Source: Saprospiraceae bacterium
Lineage (GTDB): Bacteria > Bacteroidota > Bacteroidia > Chitinophagales > Saprospiraceae
Assembly: GCA_016710265.1 (NCBI GenBank)
Contig: JADJJL010000006.1
Location: forward strand, 124,001-188,000
DNA length: 64,000 nt
Reading direction: 5' to 3'
Shown here: positions 35,205 through 46,409 of the stretch, piece after piece
Position numbering within the stretch: the first letter of the stretch is position 1
How the letters are laid out: each line of letters starts with the position of its first letter
The notes under the pieces: model-generated
Database searches by the model: none
Told to the model about the DNA's origin: nothing
The model's input: the letters and a program-made list of their open reading frames with translations, nothing else
Translations under genes and position numbers: made by a program

Positions 35205-38200
35205 ATGAAAAACCATTTTATTATTTTTTTTACTTTAGTTCTTCTTCTTTCTTGTCAAAAAAAGGCAGTCTATAATTTGGAAACGAATGTGGGCTCCTTC
35301 GAAAATTACATCAGTGGTATTCAAGCGGGCCATATTTTACAAGAAGAAGGAGTTAAAATATTTTTTAGCCAGAGTCCAATTCCTGTTGAAAAAATTGGTG
35401 AAGAACTCAATCCTGATCTAATTAGCATTAGCCCCACGATCAAGGGGAAGTGGATTTGGGAAAATGCATATACCATTGGTTTTAAATCTGATCTGAGTGA
35501 AATGCAGAATCCACAGACGGTCTATAAAGTTAAATTGAAGATGAACCAATTATTTAATGAGATCCCCGATTCCTTAAATACTTTAGAATTTGATTTTAGA
35601 TTTTTACCTGTGCAAAGTCAAGTAAACTGGAAATTTTAAAATCGGATCCTACCAATCCTAATTTCATGTACATAGAGGCCTTTGTAAAATTTTCAGACTT
35701 TGTAGATTCCACGACCCGTATTAATTATTTACAAATAGACGAACCCAATAAACACCAAATTAAATTTGAAGTAGAACAAAATCTGGATGGTTATTGGAAG
35801 TATAAATTTTACAATATTGAAAGGACCCAAGTTGAACAAAAACTTTCATTTAGTTGGGATACTGATTTTAGTGATCAACAGAAAATGGAATCGCATTCTA
35901 TTAAAATCCCTTCCATTTCAGACTTTGTAATCACTGGAGTAGAAACAGAAGAAATGGATGAGCGATTGGTACAAATCTATTTTTCAGACCCCTTGGATCA
36001 GTTACAAGATTTTAAATCTTTTGTAAAACTAAAACCTGCCCAAGCTTTATCAGACATTAGATCTGACCAAGATGTACTTTATCTTAGAATAAGCAATGTC
36101 GAGGAAGATGCAGCTATTGCAGTGACCATATTACCAGGAATTAAAAGTTCAAATGGAAAAGTTTCAAAATCGGAATTTCAGTATGATGTGCTTGGTAAAA
36201 AGCAAAAGCCGAAAGTAAGAATTCTCTCTAGCGGCAATATCTTACCCTTCTCAGATCAATTGGTTTTACCATTCGAAGCCATCAATCTTAAAAAAGTCGA
36301 CATCGAAATATTTAAAATCTTTTCAAACAACGTCCTATTTAACCTTCACATGGACTACGGCAATGATTCTTACAATATGGTTAAAATGGGAAGAATTGTT
36401 CACCAACAAACAATTGAGTTAGATGCCAAGCAATCAGGAGACAATAAACGTGTTTGGAGAACCTACGGGCTTGAGCTTTCTAAAATGATTTCACCAGAAC
36501 CAGGAGCATTGTATGATGTGAGAATTAGTTTTAGACCTGAATATTCTGATTATGATTGTGCAAAGCCATTGACTAATTTAAAGTCTTCAGAATACGGCGA
36601 CTTAAGTGGTAATTCCAAATACACTTCGTTCTGGAACCAGTGGGGATATTATGAATATGGAGATGAAGATGGTTCACCGTGTTTTGAGGCAGAAGATCCA
36701 TGTTGTCCATATTATTACTCTTCTAGAAAATTTGCCAGAAGATTGATCATGGCATCCAACATTGGATTAATCGTAAAGAAATCACCTGAATTTGATGCGC
36801 ATTATATTTTTGTAAGGGATCTGATGACCGGGAAGGAAATATCAGGTGCAGAAATCAAATTATACGATGGCCAACTACAATGTGTGTATACTGGAAAATC
36901 TGATGGCTCCGGTAAATTAGTTCACCGCAGTCTTTCGGAAATTGGAATTGTGATGGCAAAGTATAAGGAACATTATGCGTATTTAAAATTAGACCAAGGA
37001 CGCAATTTGCCGCTGAGCGAATTTGATGTCAACGGTGTAAGTTCTCAGCAGGGACTGAAAATTTTTAATTATGCTGAGAGAGGAATTTGGCGACCAGGCG
37101 ACACCATTCTTTTTGGCACGATACTTTATCAAGCAGATCAAACAATTCCATCACAATTACCATTGCAGGTTTTATTAAAAAATCCTAACGGGAAAACAGT
37201 CTTTCAGGAGGGAATTCATCAAAATCATTTTGGGCATTATTCTATAAAAATACCCACAAGACCTGATTTTATCACGGGTGATTATACCATCGAAGTTAAA
37301 TCAGGCACAGTCGTTTCTACAAAGATTTTGAAAATCGAAACGGTTAAACCCAATCGATATAAAGTGGAATATAATGCAGACTTAATTTGGGAGCCATCTG
37401 AAGAGTGGCCGGTCATGATTGCTAAAGCCAGTTTTTTACACGGGGCACCTGCTTCTGGTAAGAAAATAACGGCGGATATGATCTATACTTCAGAGATGCC
37501 TGAATTCAAAGATTTTAAATCGTTTCAGTTTTTTGATCCTGAAAACGGAACACAAGCGGGAGTTGAAAAAGTAGCAGATTTGGATTTGGATGAAAAAGGC
37601 ATGGCGAATTTTAAATATTCAATTGATCGTACGCAGTTCAGAAATGATTTAAATGTAGTTTTGGAAACTAAAATTATTGAGGAAGGAGAAGTTAGCACTG
37701 ATTACTTTGAACACAAGGTTAAAATGCACAAGCATTATTTGGGTATTAAATTTGTGAGTGCGGAATTTGGAAATTATTTTCCTGTAGAGAAGCCAGTTCA
37801 AATGGAAGCCGCATTTGTCGATCACAATGGAAAAGCAATGCCCAATGAGAAGCTCAATATGGAAGTTTTTCTTGTGGATGGAAATTGGTGGTACGAAGTA
37901 AGGAACAATCATTATTTTGTTTCTGAAGATCAAAAAAAGAAACTGCTGAAATCCATGCAAATCACTACAGATTCAAAAGGATTGGCCAAGATGACCTTTA
38001 CTCCTAAAGAATATGAGCGATATTATGTTCGGATTAGTTCAATAAAAACAAAACACTCTGCTGGGCTTAATTTTTATTCAGGCTGGGATTATGGTGACGA
38101 TGATGAAAGTCGACAAAGCGAATATATCCAAGTGCTCAAATTAGAAACAGAAAAAGAAAAATATTTACCTGGAGAAAATGCAAAAATTTCTTTGCCGGGA

Positions 38201-40735
38201 GCACAGAAAGGAAATTATCTCATCAATATCATCAAGGACAATAAAATTCTAAAGACTGAAACCGTTCCAGCACAAAAATCAAAAACGGATTATAGCTTTG
38301 CGATCACAGAAGGTATGGAACCAAATGTTTACCTTGACATTAGTTTGATACAACCAATTGCAGGACAAAATTCTGATTTACCTATCCGAATGTTTGGAGT
38401 AGTTCCTGTTAAAATTGAAAATGTAAATCGCCGTTTGGAGCCAATCATACAAACAGCAGATGTTTATAAACCAGGACAGAAAGTCGAAATTGAGGTAAGC
38501 GAGAAAATGGGAAAAGAAATGGCTTACCAATTATTTTTGGTGGAGGATGGACTATTGGGATTGACCCGTTTTAAAACACCAGATCCATATGCCTGGTTCT
38601 TTCAAAAAGAAAGCATGAACTTATACACTTGGGACAATTACAGCCAGGTCATTGGAAGTGCAAATGGTATTTTTCAAGGAGTTTACAGTATTGGTGGAGA
38701 TCAAGGGATTGATCCAACCCAATTGGCAAAAATGAAAAGATTTAAAGCCCTTGCTTTGACAACAGCTGTGGTAAGTTTGAAGTCAAAATCAAAAAATAAA
38801 CACACTTTTGAATTACCAAATTACAATGGTTCTGTCCGAGTGATGTTGATTGCAAATCATGCCACAGCGTTTGGTTCTTCTGAAAAAACTGTTCCTGTTA
38901 AATCAGAACTCTTGTCCGATATCCTTTTTCCAAGAGTGATGGCCATCCATGATGAAATTTCTGTGCCAGTTAGTATAACAGTCACGGATGAAAAGATTAA
39001 AGAAGTTAAGGTGACGGTGAATCCTCCTCAGATATTAAAACTAGTAGGCCCAAATACCCAAAGTATTCGATTTGATAAGCCAGGTGAAAAGAAAGTTTTC
39101 TTTAAACTCTCAGGAAAGGGAATTATTGGACCAGCTGAATTAAGTATCAATGCCAGCTCGGGTAATTTCACGGCAAATAGTAAAGTTGAATTTTTTGTGG
39201 ACAATCCAAATCCTATCACGCACCAGGTAAAAGATTTTTGGATTGAGCCTGGTCAGACTCAACAAGAAGTAATCAGTGCTTTTGGTAGCCAAGGGACTCG
39301 TCAGAATTCAATTTCTGTGAGCGTATTTGCTGGAAGGTCGGTAGAGGACATGCGTAAGGAACTCATCCATTACCCGCATGGTTGTGCTGAACAAACCAGT
39401 TCTGTAGCCTTCGGTCAACTCTATTTAGACCAAATAATTGAACTAGATGCACAATCAAAATCTGAAATAAGCAGAAATATTACTGCAGCAATTCAAAAAC
39501 TATCTGGCTTTCAAAAAACCAACGGCGGATTTAGTTATTGGCAGCATGAGTCAGACCCTTCAGATTATGTAAGTTCTTATATTGGTCATTTTTTACTAGA
39601 AGCCAAACGTTTAGGATTTCAAGTACCTATGGATTTGATCAATAATTGGAAGGCTTATCAATTAAAAATTTCTCGTAATTATGAAATCAAAAAAACGGAT
39701 TATGGTGCATATCTGGAATACAATCAAGCTTACCGCTTATATACCTTAGCTCTGGCATCAGCACCGGATTGGACAGGAATGAATCAAATGATGCAATTAA
39801 AAGAAAGGAGTGTGTCTAGTCAGTGGTTATTGGCTGGTGCGTATGCCCTTAGCGGAAAGAAAGAAATTGCAGAAGGATTGATTAAGAATTTATCAGATCA
39901 GATAAAACCTTATCATGAGTCTTATTATCATTATGGATCAGATATTAGAGATGAGGCTGTAATCGCAATGGTCTTAAATGATTTAAACAAAAAGTCTGAA
40001 GCAGGAAAATTAATTAATAAGGTTTTTAAAAAATTGAAATCAAATTATTTTATGTCTACGCAAGAGATGGCTTTTGTCTTGTTGAGTTGTGGAAAAATAT
40101 ATCAACGAACCAAAGGATCTGGAAATATGATCAAGTTTAATTATAAATGGAACGAAATGGATAAAACCATTCAGTCAGAGTATACCAATTATACATCAAC
40201 TTTAACAGATGTCACTAAATCAAACTGGTTCTTTTCCAATCAGTCCCAGATACCGCTTTCTGTTCAAATTATACAATATGGAAAATCCGATGATCAAAAA
40301 ATCGTCAACGAATCCAATGTCTTACAAATGACGGTCAATTATTTGGATGAATTTGGAAAATCCATAAACCTAAACCAAATTAATCAAGCAGATAAAATTA
40401 TCGCAAATATTCAAATTAGCCACAATGGTTCTGCTGGATATCTTAGAAATCTGGCTTTGACTGCTGCATTTCCTTCCTGTTTTGAAATAAATAATCAAAG
40501 AATTGGTAATCTAAATCCTATTAATCCTAAAGTGAAGAATACCGATTTTAGAGATGACCGGGTTTATTATTATTTTGATCTGGGTATCCGCGAAAGTTTA
40601 AGTATAAAAATTCCATTGATTGCAAATTCAGTAGGCCAATTTATGGCGCCTGATTTTTTTGTAGAAGCAATGTACGAGCCTTCCATTTATGCAAGAGTCA
40701 ACAAGGGAAGGGTTGGGGTACTAGCTGGCAAGTAA
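35205..40735 (+). CDS. Bacterial alpha-2-macroglobulin lipoprotein with thioester motif (split by one base)
   Basis: A very large envelope protein of about 1,843 residues after restoring one A in the A3 run at 35631-35633, which joins 35205-35639 to the 35666 start as NWKILKSDPTNPNFMY. It has a lipoprotein signal (LVLLLSCQKK). MG-domain beta-sandwich stretches occupy the first 1,000 residues, including an MG2-like NYAERGIWRPGDTILFGTIL. Then comes the complement-like region with the thioester motif YPHGCAEQTSS (CxEQ, Cys about 1394) and an alpha-toroid with GFQKTNGGFSYWQ. Bacterial alpha-2-macroglobulins trap attacking proteases in the periplasm. It is fused in an operon with pbpC one base downstream, the same pairing as yfhM-pbpC in E. 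coli, suggesting protection coupled to cell-wall repair. Confidence 0.9.
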
Positions 40736-40736
40736 G

Positions 40737-43061
40737 ATGACTTTTAGGTCACGCTTATTGCTTGTTTTTTTTGTTCTACTCATACTTTGGATATTTGCCA
40801 TTGTACGTGCACATTATTTATTTGCTGATACAAGTTATTCACCGGTTTTAAAATCGAAAGATGGTCAAATATTATCTGCAAAAGTGGCGAAGGACGGACA
40901 ATGGCGTTTTTTAATGGATAAAAAGTTTCCTGAAAAATTGAAATCTACCATTATTCATTATGAAGATAGGTACTTTTATTATCATCTAGGTTTAAATCCT
41001 ATCTCACTTGTTAGGGCAATTTACCAAAATTTAAAAAACAGAAAAGTGATTTCCGGTGGAAGTACCATCACAATGCAACTGGCTAAAATTGGATTAAAAA
41101 ACAAGCGCCGAAATATTTGGAATAAATTAAACGAATGTTTAATTGCATTTGGATTAGAGTGTATTTATAAAAAACATAAAATCCTTAGTTTATATTCAGC
41201 TCACATCCCATACGGGTCAAATATAGTGGGTGTTGAAGCTGCAATGTGGAGGTATTATGGAAAAAATAAATCAGACATAACCTGGTCTGAGGCTGCTCTT
41301 TTGGCCATTTTGCCCAATCAACCAAATATTATTTTACAAAAAAACAAAGTTGAATTAATCAAACAAAAAAGGAATCGTTTATTGTTAAATATGCTGAAAG
41401 CTGGAATCATAGACAGCCTTAATTATGAGATATCTTTGCTTGAAGAAATTCCAAATGCTATTTATAAATTTGATAAGTTGGCACCCCATGCTTTAGAAAC
41501 TTTAATTCAGAAAAATCCGCTTCAATTAAATTTTAAATCATCCATAAGATACAATCTGCAAGAAAAAATTAATGAAATCGTTTTGTCTCAACATGAACAT
41601 CTTCGTCAAAAAGACATTCACAATATTTCGGTTTTAGTGGTAGAAAATAGTACGGGGCAAGTTCAATCTTATATTGGAAACGTAAATCGATCAGATGTAA
41701 AAGTTCCACAGTCTGCAGTGGACATGATTAATGCTCCAAGAAGTTCCGGTTCCACATTAAAACCATTTCTTGTTGCGTCGATGTTGGATCAAGGACTTAT
41801 TTCTCCAACCAGTCTAATTCCAGATATTCCTACACTTTTAGGAGGATTTCGTCCTGAAAATTTTAACAGAAGCTATGCTGGTGTTGTCTCGGTCAATGAA
41901 TTAATCCATCGATCTTTAAATGTGCCTAGTGTTTGGCTTTTGCGTGATTATGGTGTTCATATTTTCTACAATGATCTTAAAAAATTGGGATTCAAGTCCC
42001 TTTTTAGAAATTGGGAGGATTACGGTTTATCATTGATATTAGGTGGTGCAGAAGTGACCATACACGATCTGTCTAGGGCTTACGCATATTTGGCCAATTG
42101 TTTGGAGTTTTATAGAAATAACAATGGAACCTATCTTCCATTTTCGAATTACAAGATATCTGTCTTGGATAGCTCTTTGATGGATGCCATCGTTCAACTT
42201 CAATCTCCGGAGATATATTCTGTGGGCTCGATTTGGCATATGTTTTCCACCATGCGCCAAACTGAAGAACCTGGAGAATACCAACAAATTGCTATTAAAA
42301 CAGGTACTTCTTTTGGATATAAGGATGCCTGGTGTGTGGGTGTTACGCCAAAATACACCGTTTGCGTTTGGGTGGGAAATGCATCCGGCTTGTCAAGACC
42401 AGATTTAATTGGTATGCAAATGGCCTCACCTATGGTATATGACATCTATAAAATTTTGGCAAATTCAGGAGACTGGTGGTGCCCTTTTGACGATATGGAT
42501 AAATTTGCTTTGTGCAAACAATCAGGTTATGCACCAGGTCCATACTGTGAAGCGTTCGATTCCACTTATCTTCCAAAGACTGCTACCAAATTGCCACAAT
42601 GCTCCTACCATAAACAGGTATTTATATCCAAGGATCTTAAATTTCAAGTAAGTAAAGAATGTGCAGTTGATTTGATTTCTTCTACACATTTTGTTCTTCC
42701 ACCTGTGATTGATTATTTTTATCGAAAAAAAAATCATTCATTTAAATCATTGCCTAATTGGCACCCTGATTGCCCTCAAAACAATTTTAAGCAACACCAT
42801 GAATTGGAATTTATTTACCCAAATGAAAATAGTAGTATTGCAGCTCCGTTAAATTTGGATGGGGATCAAAACAATTTTATTTTTAAAGCTACTCATAAAA
42901 ATCAGACCATGCAAGTTTTTTGGTTTCTGGATCATCAATATATATCTAGTACGGTTAAAGACCACCAATTATTAATCATCCCTTCAGCAGGTACTCATAT
43001 TTTGAGCATTATGGACCAAAATGGACTTAGTAGTACAGTGAAAATCAAGGTTTTAGACTAA
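40737..43061 (+). CDS. pbpC: Penicillin-binding protein 1C (glycosyltransferase and transpeptidase)
   Basis: 774 residues. A single N-terminal membrane helix (LLLVFFVLLILWIFAIV) precedes a GT51 domain (HYEDRYFYYHLGLNP with the catalytic Glu, GGSTITMQLAKIG). The transpeptidase domain has SGSTLKPF (SxxK, Ser about 338), SLNVPSVWLL (SxN) and KTGTSFGYKDAW (KTG, about 520). A C-terminal BiPBP_C-like beta-domain (about 690-774) contains HAxFxFKATHKNQTMQVFWF-like sequence. It polymerises and crosslinks glycan strands in the periplasm. It starts one base after the alpha-2-macroglobulin stop (TAA G ATG), so the two are coupled. PBP1C from E. coli is not essential; its partner here suggests damage repair. 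Confidence 0.93.
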   Translation: MTFRSRLLLVFFVLLILWIFAIVRAHYLFADTSYSPVLKSKDGQILSAKVAKDGQWRFLMDKKFPEKLKSTIIHYEDRYFYYHLGLNPISLVRAIYQNLKNRKVISGGSTITMQLAKIGLKNKRRNIWNKLNECLIAFGLECIYKKHKILSLYSAHIPYGSNIVGVEAAMWRYYGKNKSDITWSEAALLAILPNQPNIILQKNKVELIKQKRNRLLLNMLKAGIIDSLNYEISLLEEIPNAIYKFDKLAPHALETLIQKNPLQLNFKSSIRYNLQEKINEIVLSQHEHLRQKDIHNISVLVVENSTGQVQSYIGNVNRSDVKVPQSAVDMINAPRSSGSTLKPFLVASMLDQGLISPTSLIPDIPTLLGGFRPENFNRSYAGVVSVNELIHRSLNVPSVWLLRDYGVHIFYNDLKKLGFKSLFRNWEDYGLSLILGGAEVTIHDLSRAYAYLANCLEFYRNNNGTYLPFSNYKISVLDSSLMDAIVQLQSPEIYSVGSIWHMFSTMRQTEEPGEYQQIAIKTGTSFGYKDAWCVGVTPKYTVCVWVGNASGLSRPDLIGMQMASPMVYDIYKILANSGDWWCPFDDMDKFALCKQSGYAPGPYCEAFDSTYLPKTATKLPQCSYHKQVFISKDLKFQVSKECAVDLISSTHFVLPPVIDYFYRKKNHSFKSLPNWHPDCPQNNFKQHHELEFIYPNENSSIAAPLNLDGDQNNFIFKATHKNQTMQVFWFLDHQYISSTVKDHQLLIIPSAGTHILSIMDQNGLSSTVKIKVLD

Positions 43062-43087
43062 TTGTATCCATTTGGTCAAAAAATATT

Positions 43088-43095
43088 TAGTTTTG
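43088..43095 (+). promoter_or_regulatory. Candidate -7 box for topA
   Basis: TAGTTTTG matches TAnnTTTG, 31 bases before the topA ATG. A TTTG at 43071-43074 lies only 13 bases upstream of it, closer than usual, so the -33 assignment is weak. Confidence 0.35.
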
Positions 43096-43126
43096 CACCC
43101 TCTTAAACATAGCTTTTCAAATAAAC

Positions 43127-45661
43127 ATGGCAAGTAAATTACTAATCGTTGAGTCACCCGCAAAAGCCGCTACCATCGAAAAATTCCTCGGCAAAGATTT
43201 TAAAGTCAAGTCCAGTTATGGACACATTAGAGATCTGGACAAAGGACCCAAAGGAATAGATGTAAAAGCAGGTTTTAAACCCAGTTACATAGTTTCACCA
43301 GAAAAATTAAAAGTGGTGAAGGACTTAAAGGAATGGGTTAAAAAAGTAGAAGAAGTTTGGTTAGCAACGGACGAGGACCGTGAAGGTGAAGCGATTTCTT
43401 GGCACTTATGCGAAGTACTTGGTCTAAATCCTAAAAATGTCAAGCGAATTGTCTTTCGTGAAATCACTAAATCGGCTATTCAGGATGCTGTTAAAAATCC
43501 AAGAAATGTAGACTTGGACCTTGTCAACGCACAACAAGCTCGAAGAGTACTGGATCGCCTTGTAGGATTCGAACTTTCAGAAATTCTATGGAGGAAAGTA
43601 AAAAATAAACTTTCAGCAGGAAGAGTTCAGTCAGTCGCGGTAAAATTGGTTGTGGATCGAGAACGCGATATCCAGGATTTTAAAACCGAGGCATTTTTTA
43701 AAGTGGATGGCGTTTTCAAAGCAGGAGCTAAAAAAGATGAAGATCTTAAAGCCAGTTTAAACCATAAATTTTCAAATCAAAAAGAGGCAGAAGAATTTTT
43801 AGAAAAATGTAAATCTGCGGAATACAAAGTTGCCGGAATTGAAGTAAAACCCGTAAAAAGAAATCCAGCTGCGCCCTTTACCACATCCACCTTACAACAA
43901 GAAGCCAGCCGCAAATTAGGATTCGGAGTAAACCGAACCATGGGCGCAGCCCAAAAATTGTACGAATCAGGTTTTATCACTTACATGAGAACCGATTCAA
44001 CCAATTTAAGTCAGACTGCTTTGGGAGCAATGGCAGATGAAATTGAAAAACAATTTGGTGCCAAATATGTACACACCAGACAATACAAAACCAAAAATTC
44101 CAACGCCCAAGAAGCCCACGAAGCAATACGTCCTACTTATATGGACATGAGAGATGCCGGAGAAAATGCAGATCAGCAAAGATTGTATGAACTTATTTGG
44201 AAACGTGCTTTGGCTTCTCAAATGGCTCCTGCTGAATTGGAAAAAACTGTGATAGACATTGCCATTAGTACCCAAAAACAATATCAATTTGTCGCAGAAG
44301 GAGAAGTATTAATGTTTGATGGGTTTCTCAAATTGTACCTTGAATCTAAAGATGAAGAAGACGAAGAAACGGCAGGTATGCTTCCTCAAGTTAAACAAGG
44401 AGAAATATTACCTTACGATTTGATCACTGCCACAGAAAGATTTACAAGGTCCCCTTCAAGATATTCAGAAGCCAGTTTGGTTAAAAAATTGGAAGAATTG
44501 GGCATCGGCCGTCCTTCCACTTATGCGCCAACGATCTCTAAAATCATGGAAGAAGACCGCGGTTATGTGGTGAAAGAATCTAGAGATGGTGTTGAAAGGG
44601 CCTTTGTTAAAATGGATTTAACCAAAGGTAATATTAAAACGGTCCAACTTAAAGAAGTTACTGGAACAACAAAGAACGTACTCTATCCTACTTCAATAGG
44701 CATGGTTGTCTGCGATTATCTGGCAGATCATTTCGGCCAAATTATGAACTACGGATTTACAGCAGAAATCGAGCAAGATTTTGACGAAATTGCTGAAGGT
44801 AAAAGAGATTGGGTCAAAATGTTGGATGAATTCTATTGGCCTTTTCACAAAGATGTAGAAAAAGTAATGGAAGAAGGAGAAAGGGCCAGAGGTCGAAGAG
44901 ATCTTGGTGCTGATCCGGAATCAGGTAGAAAAATCATAGTGCAATTGACAAGATTTGGTCCAGTGGTTCAAATAGGTGATGTCGATGAATTGGCAGAAGG
45001 TGAAAAACCTAGATATGCCAATCTCAAGCCGGGCCAAAACATGGAAACCATCACTTACGAAGAAGCTTTGGAATTGTTTAAACTTCCAAGAGAACTTGGA
45101 GAGTGGGAAGGTGAATTGCTAATTGTAGGAGCAGGAAGATTTGGCCCGTATGTAAAAATTTCCGAGCAGTTTATTTCTATTCCCAAAAGCATGGATCCCA
45201 TGGCAATTACTTTGGAAGAAGCGGTTGGTTTGGTACAGGAAAAAAGAAAAGAAGACGCACCCATTGGCCATTATAAAGAATTGCCGATTACAAAGGGCAG
45301 GGGAAGGTTTGGTCCCTTTATTAAATGGAACGGATTATTTATCAATGTTCCCAAACGGATTGATCTAGATACCATTACAGTTCCGGAAGCAATCCCTTTG
45401 ATTGATGCAAAGGAAAATAAAGAGGCCAATCGCTTTATCCATCAATGGCCTGATGAAAAAATTAGCGTTGAAAATGGAAGATGGGGACCTTACATCAAAT
45501 TTAATAAGAAATTGATCAATATACCTAAGGTCAACGAGCAAAAGGTAACCAGCGAAATAGCTGCAACCATGAGCTTGGATGATTTTAAGAAAATCATTGA
45601 AACCCAAATTCCGGGAGCATTTACCAAAAAGACAAAAGCTAAATCAAAAGCTAAGAAGTAA
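43127..45661 (+). CDS. topA: DNA topoisomerase I
   Basis: Type IA topoisomerase relaxing negative supercoils, 844 residues. TOPRIM motifs VESPAKAATIEKFLG (residues 8-22) and ATDEDREGEAISWHL are intact. The catalytic tyrosine is in GFITYMRTDSTNLS (Tyr about 286). PSTYAPTISKIMEEDRGYV follows. The C-terminal third has repeated Topo_C-like units (LIVGAGRFGPYVK, ITKGRGRFGPFIKW, SVENGRWGPYIKF) instead of zinc fingers, and a Lys-rich tail. This layout is normal in Bacteroidota. It stands alone, 66 bases after pbpC with its own candidate promoter, and converges with the DUF2752 gene. Confidence 0.96.
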   Translation: MASKLLIVESPAKAATIEKFLGKDFKVKSSYGHIRDLDKGPKGIDVKAGFKPSYIVSPEKLKVVKDLKEWVKKVEEVWLATDEDREGEAISWHLCEVLGLNPKNVKRIVFREITKSAIQDAVKNPRNVDLDLVNAQQARRVLDRLVGFELSEILWRKVKNKLSAGRVQSVAVKLVVDRERDIQDFKTEAFFKVDGVFKAGAKKDEDLKASLNHKFSNQKEAEEFLEKCKSAEYKVAGIEVKPVKRNPAAPFTTSTLQQEASRKLGFGVNRTMGAAQKLYESGFITYMRTDSTNLSQTALGAMADEIEKQFGAKYVHTRQYKTKNSNAQEAHEAIRPTYMDMRDAGENADQQRLYELIWKRALASQMAPAELEKTVIDIAISTQKQYQFVAEGEVLMFDGFLKLYLESKDEEDEETAGMLPQVKQGEILPYDLITATERFTRSPSRYSEASLVKKLEELGIGRPSTYAPTISKIMEEDRGYVVKESRDGVERAFVKMDLTKGNIKTVQLKEVTGTTKNVLYPTSIGMVVCDYLADHFGQIMNYGFTAEIEQDFDEIAEGKRDWVKMLDEFYWPFHKDVEKVMEEGERARGRRDLGADPESGRKIIVQLTRFGPVVQIGDVDELAEGEKPRYANLKPGQNMETITYEEALELFKLPRELGEWEGELLIVGAGRFGPYVKISEQFISIPKSMDPMAITLEEAVGLVQEKRKEDAPIGHYKELPITKGRGRFGPFIKWNGLFINVPKRIDLDTITVPEAIPLIDAKENKEANRFIHQWPDEKISVENGRWGPYIKFNKKLINIPKVNEQKVTSEIAATMSLDDFKKIIETQIPGAFTKKTKAKSKAKK

Positions 45662-45682
45662 AAAATATTTTATGTTCCGTTC

Positions 45683-45988
45683 TTAAATCGTTGGTTTGTT
45701 GGTTTTGCCAAACCATGATATTTTAATCTCCAAGGACTCCATTGTTCTCTTTAATTCTCCATACCATAGGTACATCAGAAATGGCAATACCAACAAAGCC
45801 ATTTTATTATAAGCCATAGCTGTTTGAAAATCGAAATGAATCAAATGCATGATGGCTCGGGTCATGCCACACGCATAACAAGTTCTGTTAAATAATAATT
45901 TTGAGAGACACAGGTCTACTCCCGTATGATCAAAAAAAGTAGATGGCATAGCCAATAAAATAAAAGGGACTGCTAAAAGCAGTCCCAA
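45683..45988 (-). CDS. DUF2752 family small membrane protein
   Basis: 101 residues with hydrophobic segments at about 1-17 and 60-78. The CYACGMTRAIMHLIHFDF segment is the DUF2752 signature (CxxCGMTR, followed by a helix and NKMALLVLPFLMY). Function unknown. Probably co-transcribed after the YqaE-like gene upstream (38-base gap). Start uncertain. Confidence 0.8.
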   Translation of the reverse strand: MGLLLAVPFILLAMPSTFFDHTGVDLCLSKLLFNRTCYACGMTRAIMHLIHFDFQTAMAYNKMALLVLPFLMYLWYGELKRTMESLEIKISWFGKTNKPTI

Positions 45989-46025
45989 ATATATTTTATT
46001 AATTAATTTTTTGATAGGGAAGAAC

Positions 46026-46394
46026 TTATTTCTTACTCAAAATCACATACAATGCATGGATCACTCCAGGCAAACCGCACAACAAAGTCAGGATTAAGTT
46101 AATGGTACAGGTTTTGTTCCACTCATCAAAATATAAATAAACAGCCAATGGAGGCAAAACAAAGCACAAAATAATCAATAAGACAGTGTCTTCATCGTCT
46201 TTTTGTGAATTGGCATCTTCAAATTTAAGACTCTGACTTTCAGAATTTGAGATCTGTGATTGAACAGATGTGTTCTGTTCTTGTTTTTTCTTCGCCGGAA
46301 AAGCAGCGTAAGATTTTTGAAAAATGGCAAAGCTTATTGTGAAAAAGCAAACCATCATCAAAGAAAGACTCAGTTTTGTCGTGATTGATTTCAT
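46026..46394 (-). CDS. YqaE/Pmp3 family membrane protein with N-terminal extension
   Basis: 122 residues. The C-terminal 50 residues are the compact two-helix YqaE/Pmp3 module (LLIILCFVLPPLAVYLYF, then LILTLLCGLPGVIHALYVIL). Typical members have about 55 residues; this one carries an extra signal-like helix at the start and a Lys/Gln/Ser-rich linker with a short acidic stretch (QKDDEDTV) before the module. In yeast and bacteria the family is linked to membrane potential and stress tolerance. It is divergent from the 46410 gene and 38 bases upstream of DUF2752. Confidence 0.78.
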   Translation of the reverse strand: MKSITTKLSLSLMMVCFFTISFAIFQKSYAAFPAKKKQEQNTSVQSQISNSESQSLKFEDANSQKDDEDTVLLIILCFVLPPLAVYLYFDEWNKTCTINLILTLLCGLPGVIHALYVILSKK

Positions 46395-46409
46395 ATTTTA
46401 AATTATTTT

